DNA of 6,311 nt, from assembly GCA_027717595.1 (NCBI GenBank), contig JALLOF010000066.1, positions 1 to 6,311 on the forward strand. Reading direction: 5' to 3'. Shown here piece after piece: positions 1-5,879 of the stretch (its first letter is position 1; every line of letters starts with the position of its first letter). The position numbers and the translations under genes are program-made. This stretch comes from Nitrospinae bacterium AH_259_B05_G02_I21. Lineage in GTDB: Bacteria; JADFOP01. Below the pieces are notes generated by a model, which saw only the letters and a program-made list of their open reading frames with translations, was not told the DNA's origin and searched no databases.

Positions 1-338
1 ATCCTAGCGAGCGCAGCGCTGTGGCGGGCCACGAGGTATTGGGCCAGGGCCCCCCGGCGGGCCGCCTCCTCGATGGACGAACCCCAGATGGGCGGATAGG
101 CTTTGAGGGGGAGGGTTAGGAAGGAGGCTGGCCGGCCCGTAGACTCGTCGAGGAAGCCCCTAGCGTCAACCGCTTGCCAACCCACGTCGTGGTTGGCTGT
201 CGCCTCCAGGACTTCGCCTCGCCTGTCGCGGTGGGCGATGAACTCGGCCGGCCAGGCAGAAGCGAGCCGGCCTGCCAGCGTCGCGTGGTCGTGCTGGAAG
301 ACGAGCTGCAGGGCGCCGTCATTGGTGAGCACGAGCAT
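1..338 (-). CDS. DUF3891 family protein, partial (C-terminus beyond left edge)
   Basis: An open minus-strand frame starts at ATG 338 and runs off the left edge, giving the first 112 residues with no stop. It reads MLVLTNDGALQLVFQHDHA and then has an NHDVGW motif (49-54), STGRPASF (66-73), an IW pair (84-85) and a late His (H106, in ARHSA). This order (QxDHA near the N-terminus, a HDxGW block, tGRP, and a C-terminal histidine) is the pattern I know for the DUF3891 family, whose function is unknown. The conserved His, Asp and Trp suggest a metal or ligand site, which is inference. The start is supported by AGAGGA at 346-351, 7 nt upstream. An in-frame TTG overlaps the nitroreductase stop codon but has no family-like sequence after it. 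The gene follows the nitroreductase by 44 nt on the same strand, so the two are probably co-transcribed. The family call is from memory of its motifs, not from a search. Confidence 0.75.
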   Translation of the reverse strand, partial: MLVLTNDGALQLVFQHDHATLAGRLASAWPAEFIAHRDRRGEVLEATANHDVGWQAVDARGFLDESTGRPASFLTLPLKAYPPIWGSSIEEAARRGALAQYLVARHSAALAR

Positions 339-382
339 CGGGTCGTCCTCTGGGACGCGCCGTTGGAGCGAAGGAGCGTTGG

Positions 383-1063
383 TCAAGCCTTCGGCTGGCC
401 GTAGCCCTGCCAGAAGACCAGCGTCTCAAGCGGAAGCCGGCCCGGGAAGGCCTTCGGCGGCTCGGTCGCATACCCGAGAGAGACGATGCAGACCACCCGG
501 ACGTCCTCCGGAATGTCGAAGGCCTCCTTGACCCGCTCCTCCTCGAACCCCTCCATGGGGCAGGATTCGACGCCGAGGCTCTCGGCGGCGAGCATCAGGC
601 AGGTTGCCGCAATCATGATGTGCCGGTTGACCCAGAGGTCCGGCCCCCAGCCTTCGACGACCGGCCCGGCGGCCTTGCGGACGTGGTCGCTGTAGCCCTC
701 GGTGTAGGCCCCCAGGCGAAGGCCCTCGGCGAGCATCTCTTCGAGGGTCGTGGCCCACCCGGTCGTCTCGCCGCAGCAGATGACGGTCGCGGGGGCTTCG
801 AGGATCTTCGGCTGCTTGTAGGAGACCTCCCAGAGGCGCTCCTTGGCCTCGGGCTCGCTGACGACGATGAAGCGCCACGGCTGGAGGTTGTAGCCGCTGG
901 GAGCGAGGGTTGCCAGCCCAAGGACCTCGTCGAGGAGCCCCTCCGGCAGCGGGTCGGGCTTGAAGTGGCGGTGGGACCGGCGCTTGGCGATGGCCTCGGC
1001 CACCGAGAGGGCTGGCTCGCCCGAGGACTGGACCGTGGGAAGGTTCGTCATTCGCTCGCCCAT
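383..1063 (-). CDS. nitroreductase family FMN-dependent oxidoreductase
   Basis: The 226-residue protein fits the nitroreductase superfamily: FMN-dependent, usually dimeric, cytosolic enzymes that reduce nitro compounds, quinones or other acceptors with NAD(P)H. The N-terminal RRSHRHFKPDPLP block (28-40) carries the arginines that contact the FMN phosphate. APSGYNLQPWRF (54-65) is the family's second FMN-contacting motif. AAESLGVESCPMEGF (159-173) is the C-terminal flavin-binding helix and loop, followed by the SLGYA strand (195-199). The length is normal. The ATG at 1063 has AAGGAG at 1075-1080 with an 11-nt gap; a second ATG five codons in lacks a better site. The substrate cannot be read from the sequence. 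It is first in a leftward pair with the DUF3891 gene and divergent from the CrtC-like gene. Confidence 0.93.
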   Translation of the reverse strand: MGERMTNLPTVQSSGEPALSVAEAIAKRRSHRHFKPDPLPEGLLDEVLGLATLAPSGYNLQPWRFIVVSEPEAKERLWEVSYKQPKILEAPATVICCGETTGWATTLEEMLAEGLRLGAYTEGYSDHVRKAAGPVVEGWGPDLWVNRHIMIAATCLMLAAESLGVESCPMEGFEEERVKEAFDIPEDVRVVCIVSLGYATEPPKAFPGRLPLETLVFWQGYGQPKA

Positions 1064-1094
1064 GATAAGCTGGTCTCCTTCATGGCAAAATGGT

Positions 1095-1160
1095 GGATGG
1101 ATTTACTGGCCTCGACCATGTGGCTAAATATACATCGCCAGAGCCCCACGACAAGTCGAA
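1095..1160. promoter_or_regulatory. AT-rich divergent promoter island between nitroreductase and CrtC-like gene
   Basis: This is the most AT-rich stretch in the left half and lies between two divergent genes. For the leftward nitroreductase, the minus strand reads TTGTCG (1154-1149), 16 nt, TATATT (1132-1127), giving a 5' leader of about 60 nt. For the rightward gene, TTTACT (1102-1107), 17 nt, TAAATA (1125-1130) is possible but weaker. The two sites overlap, so the genes could be transcribed in competition. These are matches by eye to the sigma-70 consensus. The leftward site is the better one. Confidence 0.42.
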
Positions 1161-1192
1161 ACCGGGTTGGCGTCTGGGGGGAGGGTGGCCCC

Positions 1193-2253
1193 ATGATGGC
1201 TTTTCGCCTTGTCCGTACCGTCGTTGGAGTGGCCTTCGTCCTGCTCGTCGCTCCAGCTTCCGTCAGCCCCGCCTCCGTCGTGCTTCCTGCCGATGAGGCG
1301 GCCCATCCGCAGGCCAGGAGCGAGCGGTGGGAGCTTTCGGGCCATCTGCGCTCGAGCGAGGGTCGGGCCTTCGGCCTGCTCGCCGCCTTTCGCCGAGGCG
1401 ACCACCCGGCCCTGGGCGCCGGCTCTCTGCTCACCCTGGTCATCGCGGACCTCAGAGGCGCTCGGCTCTACGCTGACGTGAATCTCGTAAGCGGCCTCTC
1501 CTCGGCCCCCGCCCCCAATCCCCTCAAGCTGTCCTGGGAAGGCTCACGCCTTGAGCGCCTACCGGGCGGGGCGGGCCTTCGGCTTGTTGCCCGGGGCGTC
1601 GATGACCGCACCCGGGTGCCCCTGGCCGCCTCCCTCACCGTTCGGGAAGCTCGGCCCCCCTCCCTGCTCGGCACGGATGGCCGCTATCCCTTCGGTTCCA
1701 CCGCGAATCCCGCCCTTGCCCACTTCACCAGCCGTCTGTCGGCCGAGGGCACGCTGGTCGTGGATGGGACGACCCACACGGTGGCCGGCATCTTGTGGTT
1801 TACCCATCTTTGGGGCCCCTTCGACGGCACCGGGAGGGCCTTCGCCGGCAAGACCACATGGACGGTTCATCTGGCCGACGGCCGCGACCTGCGGATCGAG
1901 GTCTTTCGCGGGGTTCGGGTGGGCGAGGGGGTCCCGCCTACGGCACTCTGGTGGGAGGACGGCACCCACCGCACCGAGGTGCTCCCGGCCGCCCCTGAGG
2001 TGACACAGCGCTGGCGCTCGCCTCGCGGGGTCCTCTATCCCGTGGCCTGGCGCATCCCGCTGGCGGCGGGGGGGGGCTCACCTGCCGGGCGCGCGTGCCC
2101 GACGGCGAGGTCCTCTACGAGCTCCTCGTGCTCGGGATGCGCTGGACCTACCTGTCCTGGGTGGGCAGCTGTACCATCGAGGGGACCGTCGGTGGCCGCC
2201 CAGTGGCGGGCGAAGCGTTCATCGAGGCCACCGGCTTCGAGCCGGCTAGCTGA
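1193..2253 (+). CDS. CrtC/AttH-like secreted lipocalin-type protein, frameshifted at a G9 run
   Basis: The reconstructed product is about 353 residues, normal for CrtC/AttH-like proteins (lipocalin-type folds related to carotenoid 1,2-hydratase, many of unknown activity). A hydrophobic N-terminus (about residues 6-29, after Arg5 and Arg8, with small residues after it) looks like a signal peptide, so the protein is probably exported. ERWELSGHL (44-52) and FGLLAAFRR (60-68) match the family's EWWYxTGxL and FGxxxxFFR blocks. WFTHLWG (202-208) matches its WxDHxWG block. The start frame runs into nine G at 2068-2076 and loses similarity. The -1 frame from 2077 gives TYLSWVGSCTIEGTVGG and FIEATGFEPAS, the expected family C-terminus, and stops at TGA 2251-2253. 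Unshifted, the frame would run to 2350 across the end of the convergent channel gene. Ten or seven G would restore the frame. GGAGG lies 8 nt before ATG 1193. A role in carotenoid synthesis is not implied, as no other carotenoid gene is visible. Confidence 0.75.
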
Positions 2254-2267
2254 GCCCGTTGAGGGCT
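2253..2267. terminator. short hairpin between convergent genes, possible weak terminator
   Basis: The 31-nt gap between the convergent CrtC-like and channel genes begins with a 5-bp inverted repeat, AGCCC and GGGCT, around a GTTGA loop. The position suits a bidirectional terminator. However, no T-tract follows on either strand and the stem is short, so this is only a candidate. Confidence 0.22.
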
Positions 2268-2284
2268 GCGGGGGCTGGGCAACA

Positions 2285-3280
2285 TCAGGAAGGGGCGGAG
2301 GAGAGGTCCCGCAGGCGGCCCACCCGCTCGGCCTCGCCCATGGTGATTAGGGTATCGTCGACCTCGATGATGGTTTCGGCCGTGGGATTGAAGAGCATCT
2401 GATTCGAGGCCCGCCGGATGGCGATGATGATGAGGCCCAATTCGCGGCCGATGCCGCTGGTACCCAGGGTCTGGCGTACCAGGCGGCTGCCCTCCTCGAC
2501 GGTCACTCCCTCCATGACGAGGTCGAGCTCCGGGGCCTCGGTGGCCAGCTCCAGGAAATCGAGGATGGCGGGCCTAACGACGGCCTGGCTCATCCAGAGG
2601 CTCCCCATCCGCAGGGGCGAGACCACCTTGTGGGCTCCCGCCCGCTCCAGCTTCTTCTCCGATCCCGGGTCCTCGGCCCGGGCCACCACCGTGCACTGGG
2701 GGTTGAGGTCGCGCGCCGAGAGCGTGACGAAGAGGTTGTCGGCGTCGCTGCCCGTGGCGGCGATGACGGCCCGGGCGCGCAGCAGGCCCGCCTTCATCAG
2801 TACCTCCTCGTCTGTGGCGTCCCCCTCGACGGCGATATAGTCCTCGCCGACGGCGGCGGCCGCCCGGCTGGCGTCGCGCTCGATGATGACGAAGGGCATC
2901 TCCTCACCCTTGAGGTGCCGGGCAAGATAGCGCCCGAGACGGCCGTATCCACAGACGATGACGTGGCCTTTAATGCTCTCGACGATCTCCACGCGCGACC
3001 TCCTCAAGATGCGACCCATGGTGGCCTCCACCATCGTCTCGCCCAGGGTCGTCACTCCGTAGAGCACCGTGCCGACCCCCGTGACCAGAAGGGCTACGGT
3101 AAAGAGCCGGCCGGAGCCGGAGAGGGGGTGCACCTCGCCGAAGCCGACAGTGGTAATGGTAATCAGGGTCATGTAGAAGGCGTCCAGCCACGGCCAGCCC
3201 TCCAGGAAGTGGTAGCCGACGGTCCCGCTGGCGATGACGGTCCCGAGCACGCCGAGCACGATGAGGACTTTGAGCCGCAT
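2285..3280 (-). CDS. two-TM potassium channel with RCK (TrkA-N/TrkA-C) domain, MthK-like
   Basis: The 331-residue inner-membrane protein matches the MthK-type plan and size: one membrane helix (about 5-25), a pore helix and filter, a second helix (about 59-80), then a cytosolic RCK gating ring. TITTVGFGE holds the K+ selectivity filter TVGFG (44-48). VIVCGYGRLGR (glycine motif 111-116) opens the Rossmann-type RCK_N domain, with an acidic residue (E134, in IIERD) at the end of strand 2 and GDAT at 153-156. A TrkA_C domain covers about 250-320 (RELGLIIIAIRR, then VDDTLITMG). Such channels pass K+ under control of Ca2+ or nucleotide bound to the ring; the ligand here is unknown. ATG 3280 is chosen over an in-frame TTG one codon earlier because GAGG (3290-3287) sits 6 nt upstream of the ATG. 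The gene has its own promoter and is convergent with the CrtC-like gene. Confidence 0.93.
   Translation of the reverse strand: MRLKVLIVLGVLGTVIASGTVGYHFLEGWPWLDAFYMTLITITTVGFGEVHPLSGSGRLFTVALLVTGVGTVLYGVTTLGETMVEATMGRILRRSRVEIVESIKGHVIVCGYGRLGRYLARHLKGEEMPFVIIERDASRAAAAVGEDYIAVEGDATDEEVLMKAGLLRARAVIAATGSDADNLFVTLSARDLNPQCTVVARAEDPGSEKKLERAGAHKVVSPLRMGSLWMSQAVVRPAILDFLELATEAPELDLVMEGVTVEEGSRLVRQTLGTSGIGRELGLIIIAIRRASNQMLFNPTAETIIEVDDTLITMGEAERVGRLRDLSSAPS
3017..3029 (-). promoter_or_regulatory. internal ribosome binding site and ATG ahead of the RCK domain
   Basis: Inside the channel gene the minus strand reads GGAGG (3029-3025), five bases, then ATG (3019-3017) in frame at codon 88. This falls after the second membrane helix and about 16 residues before the RCK strand VIVCGYG. 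Initiation here would give a soluble RCK protein of about 244 residues. The MthK gene is known to give a separate soluble RCK subunit from an internal Met. The site is visible; its use is inferred. Confidence 0.45.
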
Positions 3281-3292
3281 CAATCACCTCGA

Positions 3293-3311
3293 GGCCGGCT
3301 TCCCTCCGGCC
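3293..3311. repeat. hairpin beside the channel gene's ribosome binding site
   Basis: A perfect inverted repeat, GGCCGG (3293-3298) and CCGGCC (3306-3311) around a 7-nt loop, lies in the channel mRNA leader. It ends 2 nt before the GAGG SD (3290-3287). As RNA it could modulate access to the site. The stem is only 6 bp, but it is all G and C. Confidence 0.4.
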
Positions 3312-3342
3312 GCACGCGCTCCCACGCCTCCGTGCTGTGGGC

Positions 3343-3372
3343 ATGATACGCCAGGCCCGCGGCGGGTGTAAA
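3343..3372 (-). promoter_or_regulatory. sigma-70-like promoter of the potassium channel gene
   Basis: The minus strand reads TTTACA (3372-3367), an 18-nt spacer, then TATCAT (3348-3343): 5 of 6 matches at each box. The start would fall near 3335, about 55 nt before the ATG at 3280. It lies in the gap after the four-gene operon, so the channel can be expressed independently of it. Confidence 0.65.
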
Positions 3373-3450
3373 GCACCGTGGCTGGGGCCCGGCGCCGGGT
3401 GGGCTGAGGGCCTCTCCGGGTTGCGGGCATGGGTCGGTGGCGTGTGGCCG

Positions 3451-3696
3451 CTAGGCCTCGGGGCGGAACTGGGCAATGAGGCGGTCGAAGCGGCTCTCGT
3501 AGATCATCTCCCACAGGTCCGCCTTGTCGGGGAAGAGGCGGAGGGCCTCCTCGCGGGCGTCCTGGCGGGCGATGGCGACGTCCACGGCCGGAAAGTCGGG
3601 ATCGAGGATGAGGAGGGAGACCTCCCGGACGATGGCCTGCAGGCGCCGGAGGCGTCGCTCTTCCTCGATCAGCTCGGGGCGTTGTGGGGCAGGCAT
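3451..3696 (-). CDS. small conserved-looking protein of unknown function (81 residues)
   Basis: I do not recognise this 81-residue protein. It is rich in Glu, Arg, Leu and Ala and looks helical: a charged helix at about 7-27 (ELIEEERRLRRLQAIVREV), a LLILDPDFPAVDVAIARQ segment (28-45), and a C-terminal part with WEMIYESRFDRLIAQF. It has no cysteines, signal peptide or membrane segment. It is the last gene of the leftward operon, starting 9 nt after the metallohydrolase stop with no clear SD, so translation is probably coupled. The balanced composition and tight packing support a real gene over a chance frame. A role as a small partner or regulator of the operon enzymes is only a guess. Confidence 0.7.
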   Translation of the reverse strand: MPAPQRPELIEEERRLRRLQAIVREVSLLILDPDFPAVDVAIARQDAREEALRLFPDKADLWEMIYESRFDRLIAQFRPEA

Positions 3697-3705
3697 GGCG
3701 GCGGG

Positions 3706-4446
3706 TCAGAGCTCGATGACCTGGCCGTCCTGGGCGATGGGCCAGGCAAGCTCGTCCTGGCGCGCCAGCACATCAGGCCCGCAGTGGGTGAGCAGGAGTT
3801 CCCGGCAGGTGAACCTGTTGGCGTGGGCCTCGAGCTGGCGGTAGGAGAGGTGGACGGGGTTGGTCCCCTCGAAGTCGTTGCACTCGCAGATGAAGAGGTC
3901 CGCCTCGGAGGCCAACTCGACCAGGGCCTCGCTCCACGTGGCGTCGCCGCTGAAGGCCACCGTCCGGCCTCCCCAGGAGAGCCTGTAGCCCACGGCCGGG
4001 TGGTCCCGCTGGTGGGTGACTGCGACGGCCCGCAGCTCCGCGTCTTCGACGGCCACCACCGAGCCGTCTGAGGCGGGGTGGAAGACCACCTCGTAGCCGG
4101 GCCCCTGGGTGTCGAGCTCGGGGTAGAGGAGTTTGGCCAACTGGTCAAGGATGCGGTCGACCCCGGGCGGCCCGACCAGGGTGAGGGGCTCGCTTCGGGG
4201 GTGGAGGTACTGGTAGTAGAGCCGCAGGAAGGGCCAGCCGGCAATGTGGTCGCCGTGGGCGTGGGTGAGGCCGACGGCCACCAGGCCGCTCAAATCGAGG
4301 TCGACCTGTTCGGCTGCTGGCAGCAGGCTCGCCCCGCAATCCAGAAGAATCGTTCGGCCGCGGTGGACCACCGCCACCGCCGAGTGGCCGCGGCCGCCGC
4401 TTCCGAAGGCGTCGCCCGTCCCCAGGAGGATGACCTTCAGCGCCAC
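3706..4446 (-). CDS. MBL-fold metallohydrolase (RNase Z/PhnP-like)
   Basis: The 246-residue cytosolic protein has the metallo-beta-lactamase fold signature, usually a two-zinc hydrolase acting on phosphodiesters or other esters. It begins MALKVILLGTGDA, typical for the RNase Z/PhnP-like branch. LTHAHGDH (60-67) is the HxHxDH metal motif. VTHQRDHPAVGYRL (143-156) supplies a further histidine, FSGDAT (165-170) the bridging Asp168, and LLLTHCG (217-223) the last histidine, H221. VHLSYRQLEAH (198-208) is the conserved helix start before it. The true start is GTG 4446. Extending the frame upstream to 4599 would only add antisense-like residues overlapping the ferredoxin gene. GTG follows the ferredoxin stop by 4 nt, so the two are coupled. 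I cannot name the substrate. It lacks the long exosite arm needed to call it tRNase Z. Confidence 0.9.
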   Translation of the reverse strand: MALKVILLGTGDAFGSGGRGHSAVAVVHRGRTILLDCGASLLPAAEQVDLDLSGLVAVGLTHAHGDHIAGWPFLRLYYQYLHPRSEPLTLVGPPGVDRILDQLAKLLYPELDTQGPGYEVVFHPASDGSVVAVEDAELRAVAVTHQRDHPAVGYRLSWGGRTVAFSGDATWSEALVELASEADLFICECNDFEGTNPVHLSYRQLEAHANRFTCRELLLTHCGPDVLARQDELAWPIAQDGQVIEL

Positions 4447-4450
4447 GAAC

Positions 4451-4777
4451 TTACTCGAAGTCTGCGGGCCCGAGGGTGAGGCGCTCCACCAGCTCGCCAC
4501 CCACGAAGTGGCGCTCGACGATTTCCTCCGCGTCCTCCACCGAGATGCGTCCGTACCAGACGTCATCGGGGTAGACGGCGAGCGTGACGCCACTCTCACA
4601 GGTGTCGAGGCAGCTCGTGCTGATGATGCGGACCTTACCGAGCAGGTCCTTCTCCATCAAGAGCATGGCGAACCGCTCGGCCAGCTGGGCGGCGCCTCGC
4701 TCGTAGCAGGACCCCCGGGGGTGGCCGGGGGGTCGATCATTCATGCATATGAAGACGTATCGGTCGCGTTTGGCCAT
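4451..4777 (-). CDS. thioredoxin-like [2Fe-2S] ferredoxin (Shethna/NuoE-type fold)
   Basis: The 108-residue protein is a thioredoxin-fold [2Fe-2S] ferredoxin, a cytosolic electron carrier of the Aquifex Fd / Shethna type. The four cluster ligands are visible: C11 and C24 in ICMNDRPPGHPRGSC (C-x12-C), and C56 and C60 in SCLDTCESG (C-x3-C). The family end is also present: VYPDDVWYGRISVEDAEEI (68-86), then VERHFVGGELVERL. The length is normal. ATG 4777 has GGAG at 4790-4787 with a 9-nt gap. It lies between the YhcC-like and metallohydrolase genes, so it could donate electrons to the former, but this is not shown. A 9-bp inverted repeat sits 1 nt upstream of its SD. Confidence 0.93.
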   Translation of the reverse strand: MAKRDRYVFICMNDRPPGHPRGSCYERGAAQLAERFAMLLMEKDLLGKVRIISTSCLDTCESGVTLAVYPDDVWYGRISVEDAEEIVERHFVGGELVERLTLGPADFE

Positions 4778-4791
4778 GATATCGTGCTCCG

Positions 4792-4821
4792 ACCTCGGGA
4801 CTATTGGGTCTCTCCCGAGGT
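4792..4821. repeat. 9-bp perfect inverted repeat between YhcC-like and ferredoxin genes
   Basis: ACCTCGGGA (4792-4800) and TCCCGAGGT (4813-4821) form a perfect stem around a 12-nt loop in the 60-nt gap of the operon. In the mRNA it begins 16 nt after the first gene's stop and ends 1 nt before the ferredoxin GGAG. It has no U-tract. It could be a stabilising or processing hairpin, a partial attenuator or a protein site. Confidence 0.6.
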
Positions 4822-4837
4822 GGCTTGGCGGGTCTCC

Positions 4838-5770
4838 TCATCGTCGAGAGAGTCGCGCTCCCTGACGGGTATCGCGGCGGACCATCTCGGCGTCGATGGC
4901 CACCAGCATCTCCTCAGCGCTCTGGCGCCACCGGGGGGCGAGCAGCCGCTCCCACGGGTGGGGCTGCGAGACGAGCCGGTGCATGACCACTTCCGGCGGC
5001 AGGTGCTCCAAAATCGCAACGACGAGGTCGATGTAGACCTCGGCCGCGATGAGTGTGAAGTGCCGCCTCCTCCAGAGGTCCGACAGTTCGGTCTCATTTA
5101 CCACCATGAGGTGGTGGAGCATCACACCGTTGATAGGGTGGCTGGCGACCGCTTCGACGGTCTTGAGCGTCTCTGGCATCCCCTCGCCGGGCAACCCTAG
5201 GATGAGATGGGCCACCTGGTGGATGCCCCGCCCGGCAGCCCTCTCGACGGCCTCGGCCCACGCCTCCGAGATGTGGCTTTGGTCCACGGCGGCCCGCTGC
5301 TCGTCGTGGACGGTCTGGGGTCCCATCTCGAGCCAGACCTCGTGAGTCTTGGCCATCCCCTCGAGCAGACGCAGGGACTCCTCGGTGAGGCACTCGGGCC
5401 TCATGCCCACGGCGACGCCCACAACCCCCTCCATCTCAAGGGTTTCTCCGTAAAGGCGCTTGAGGGCGTCGAGGGGGGCGTTGGCGCCGGAGGCGGGTGG
5501 GAGCGAGACGATACCGCACACCGAGGGTTGGTGGCGCCGGAGCCGCGCTATCCCCTGGTTGACCTGCTCGACGACCGTCCCCGGCGGGTCCTGATGGGCC
5601 CCCGAGGTCCCGCGGCTGTAGCAGTAGAGGCAGCTGCCGGCCTGGGACTGGCCGCCCCGCTTCGGGAGGCTGGCGCCGGCGTCAACGAAGACCGTCCGGA
5701 TGGGAAACGGGTAGCGTTCCTCGAAGAAGGACCGAAGCGTTCGGTACCGCTTGGTCTCTTTCGACTCCAA
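4838..5770 (-). CDS. YhcC-like (TIGR01212-type) radical SAM family protein lacking the first cluster cysteine
   Basis: The 310-residue protein follows the YhcC/TIGR01212 radical SAM family along its whole length: KRYRTLRSFFEERY (7-20), VFVDAG (27-32), VVGVAVGMRPECL (116-128), EVWLEMGPQTVHDE (144-157), GIHQVAHLILGLPGE (182-196), LHHLMVVNET (218-227), EVYIDLVVAILEHLPPEVV (244-262), HRLV, LLAP and a final RQG. E. coli YhcC is about this long. The family cluster motif is CPNRDG-x6-CxxC. Here it is LPKRGG-x6-CLYC, so Leu35 replaces the first Cys, while C47 and C50 remain at the expected spacing. Other signature residues also differ: the YFQxYTNTY region, NRGH, the Cys before AHLILGLPGE, and the KLHHL lysine. 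The TTG start at 5770 is chosen because AAGGAG (5782-5777) lies 6 nt upstream and family similarity begins there. An ATG at 5893 would lie upstream of the promoter's predicted start. Its activity may be lost or altered. Confidence 0.88.
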   Translation of the reverse strand: MESKETKRYRTLRSFFEERYPFPIRTVFVDAGASLPKRGGQSQAGSCLYCYSRGTSGAHQDPPGTVVEQVNQGIARLRRHQPSVCGIVSLPPASGANAPLDALKRLYGETLEMEGVVGVAVGMRPECLTEESLRLLEGMAKTHEVWLEMGPQTVHDEQRAAVDQSHISEAWAEAVERAAGRGIHQVAHLILGLPGEGMPETLKTVEAVASHPINGVMLHHLMVVNETELSDLWRRRHFTLIAAEVYIDLVVAILEHLPPEVVMHRLVSQPHPWERLLAPRWRQSAEEMLVAIDAEMVRRDTRQGARLSRR

Positions 5771-5776
5771 CGGGCT

Positions 5777-5782
5777 CTCCTT
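5777..5782 (-). promoter_or_regulatory. strong ribosome binding site fixing the TTG start of the YhcC-like gene
   Basis: AAGGAG on the minus strand, 6 nt before TTG 5770, is an almost ideal SD. It decides for TTG over the in-frame ATG at 5893, whose extra 41 residues resemble nothing and would overlap the promoter region. Confidence 0.8.
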
Positions 5783-5853
5783 AAGGTGTCGATGGGCAAA
5801 AGCTGCCTCGCGGACAGAAGCGGCGCCTTCCGCTGCACAGGCTGGTCCGCCTC

Positions 5854-5877
5854 CATTGAGGCACCAGAACCTCAATG
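5854..5877. promoter_or_regulatory. 24-bp inverted repeat at the operon's predicted transcription start, candidate operator
   Basis: CATTGAGG (5854-5861), an 8-nt spacer, then CCTCAATG (5870-5877) forms a perfect dyad. It begins 2 nt downstream of the predicted -10 box (5885-5880), so it covers the expected +1 near 5873. This is the usual place for a dimeric repressor site. It could also form a hairpin at the 5' end of the mRNA. Confidence 0.55.
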
Positions 5878-5879
5878 CT

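Noticed and set aside
620-1192. Long upstream in-frame extension of the CrtC-like gene on the plus strand
   Set aside because: It runs antisense across the nitroreductase gene. The signal peptide and ribosome binding site place the start at 1193.
2254-2350. C-terminal continuation of the CrtC-like start frame to a stop at 2350
   Set aside because: The sequence after the G run is Ser/Pro/Arg-rich and unlike the family, and it overlaps the channel gene antisense. The -1 frame carries the family C-terminus.
2630-3346. Long plus-strand open frames opposite the channel and metallohydrolase genes
   Set aside because: They are antisense shadows created by high GC in codon positions, with no family motifs and genuine genes on the other strand.
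3388-3399. 12-bp palindrome CCCGGCGCCGGG after the 81-residue gene, as a terminator
   Set aside because: A perfect palindrome has no loop, no T-tract follows, and such sequences are common by chance in GC-rich DNA.
4447-4599. N-terminal extension of the metallohydrolase to an ATG at 4599
   Set aside because: It overlaps the ferredoxin gene on the same strand in another frame and reads as Ser/Arg-rich shadow sequence. The fold begins at KVILLGTG just after GTG 4446.
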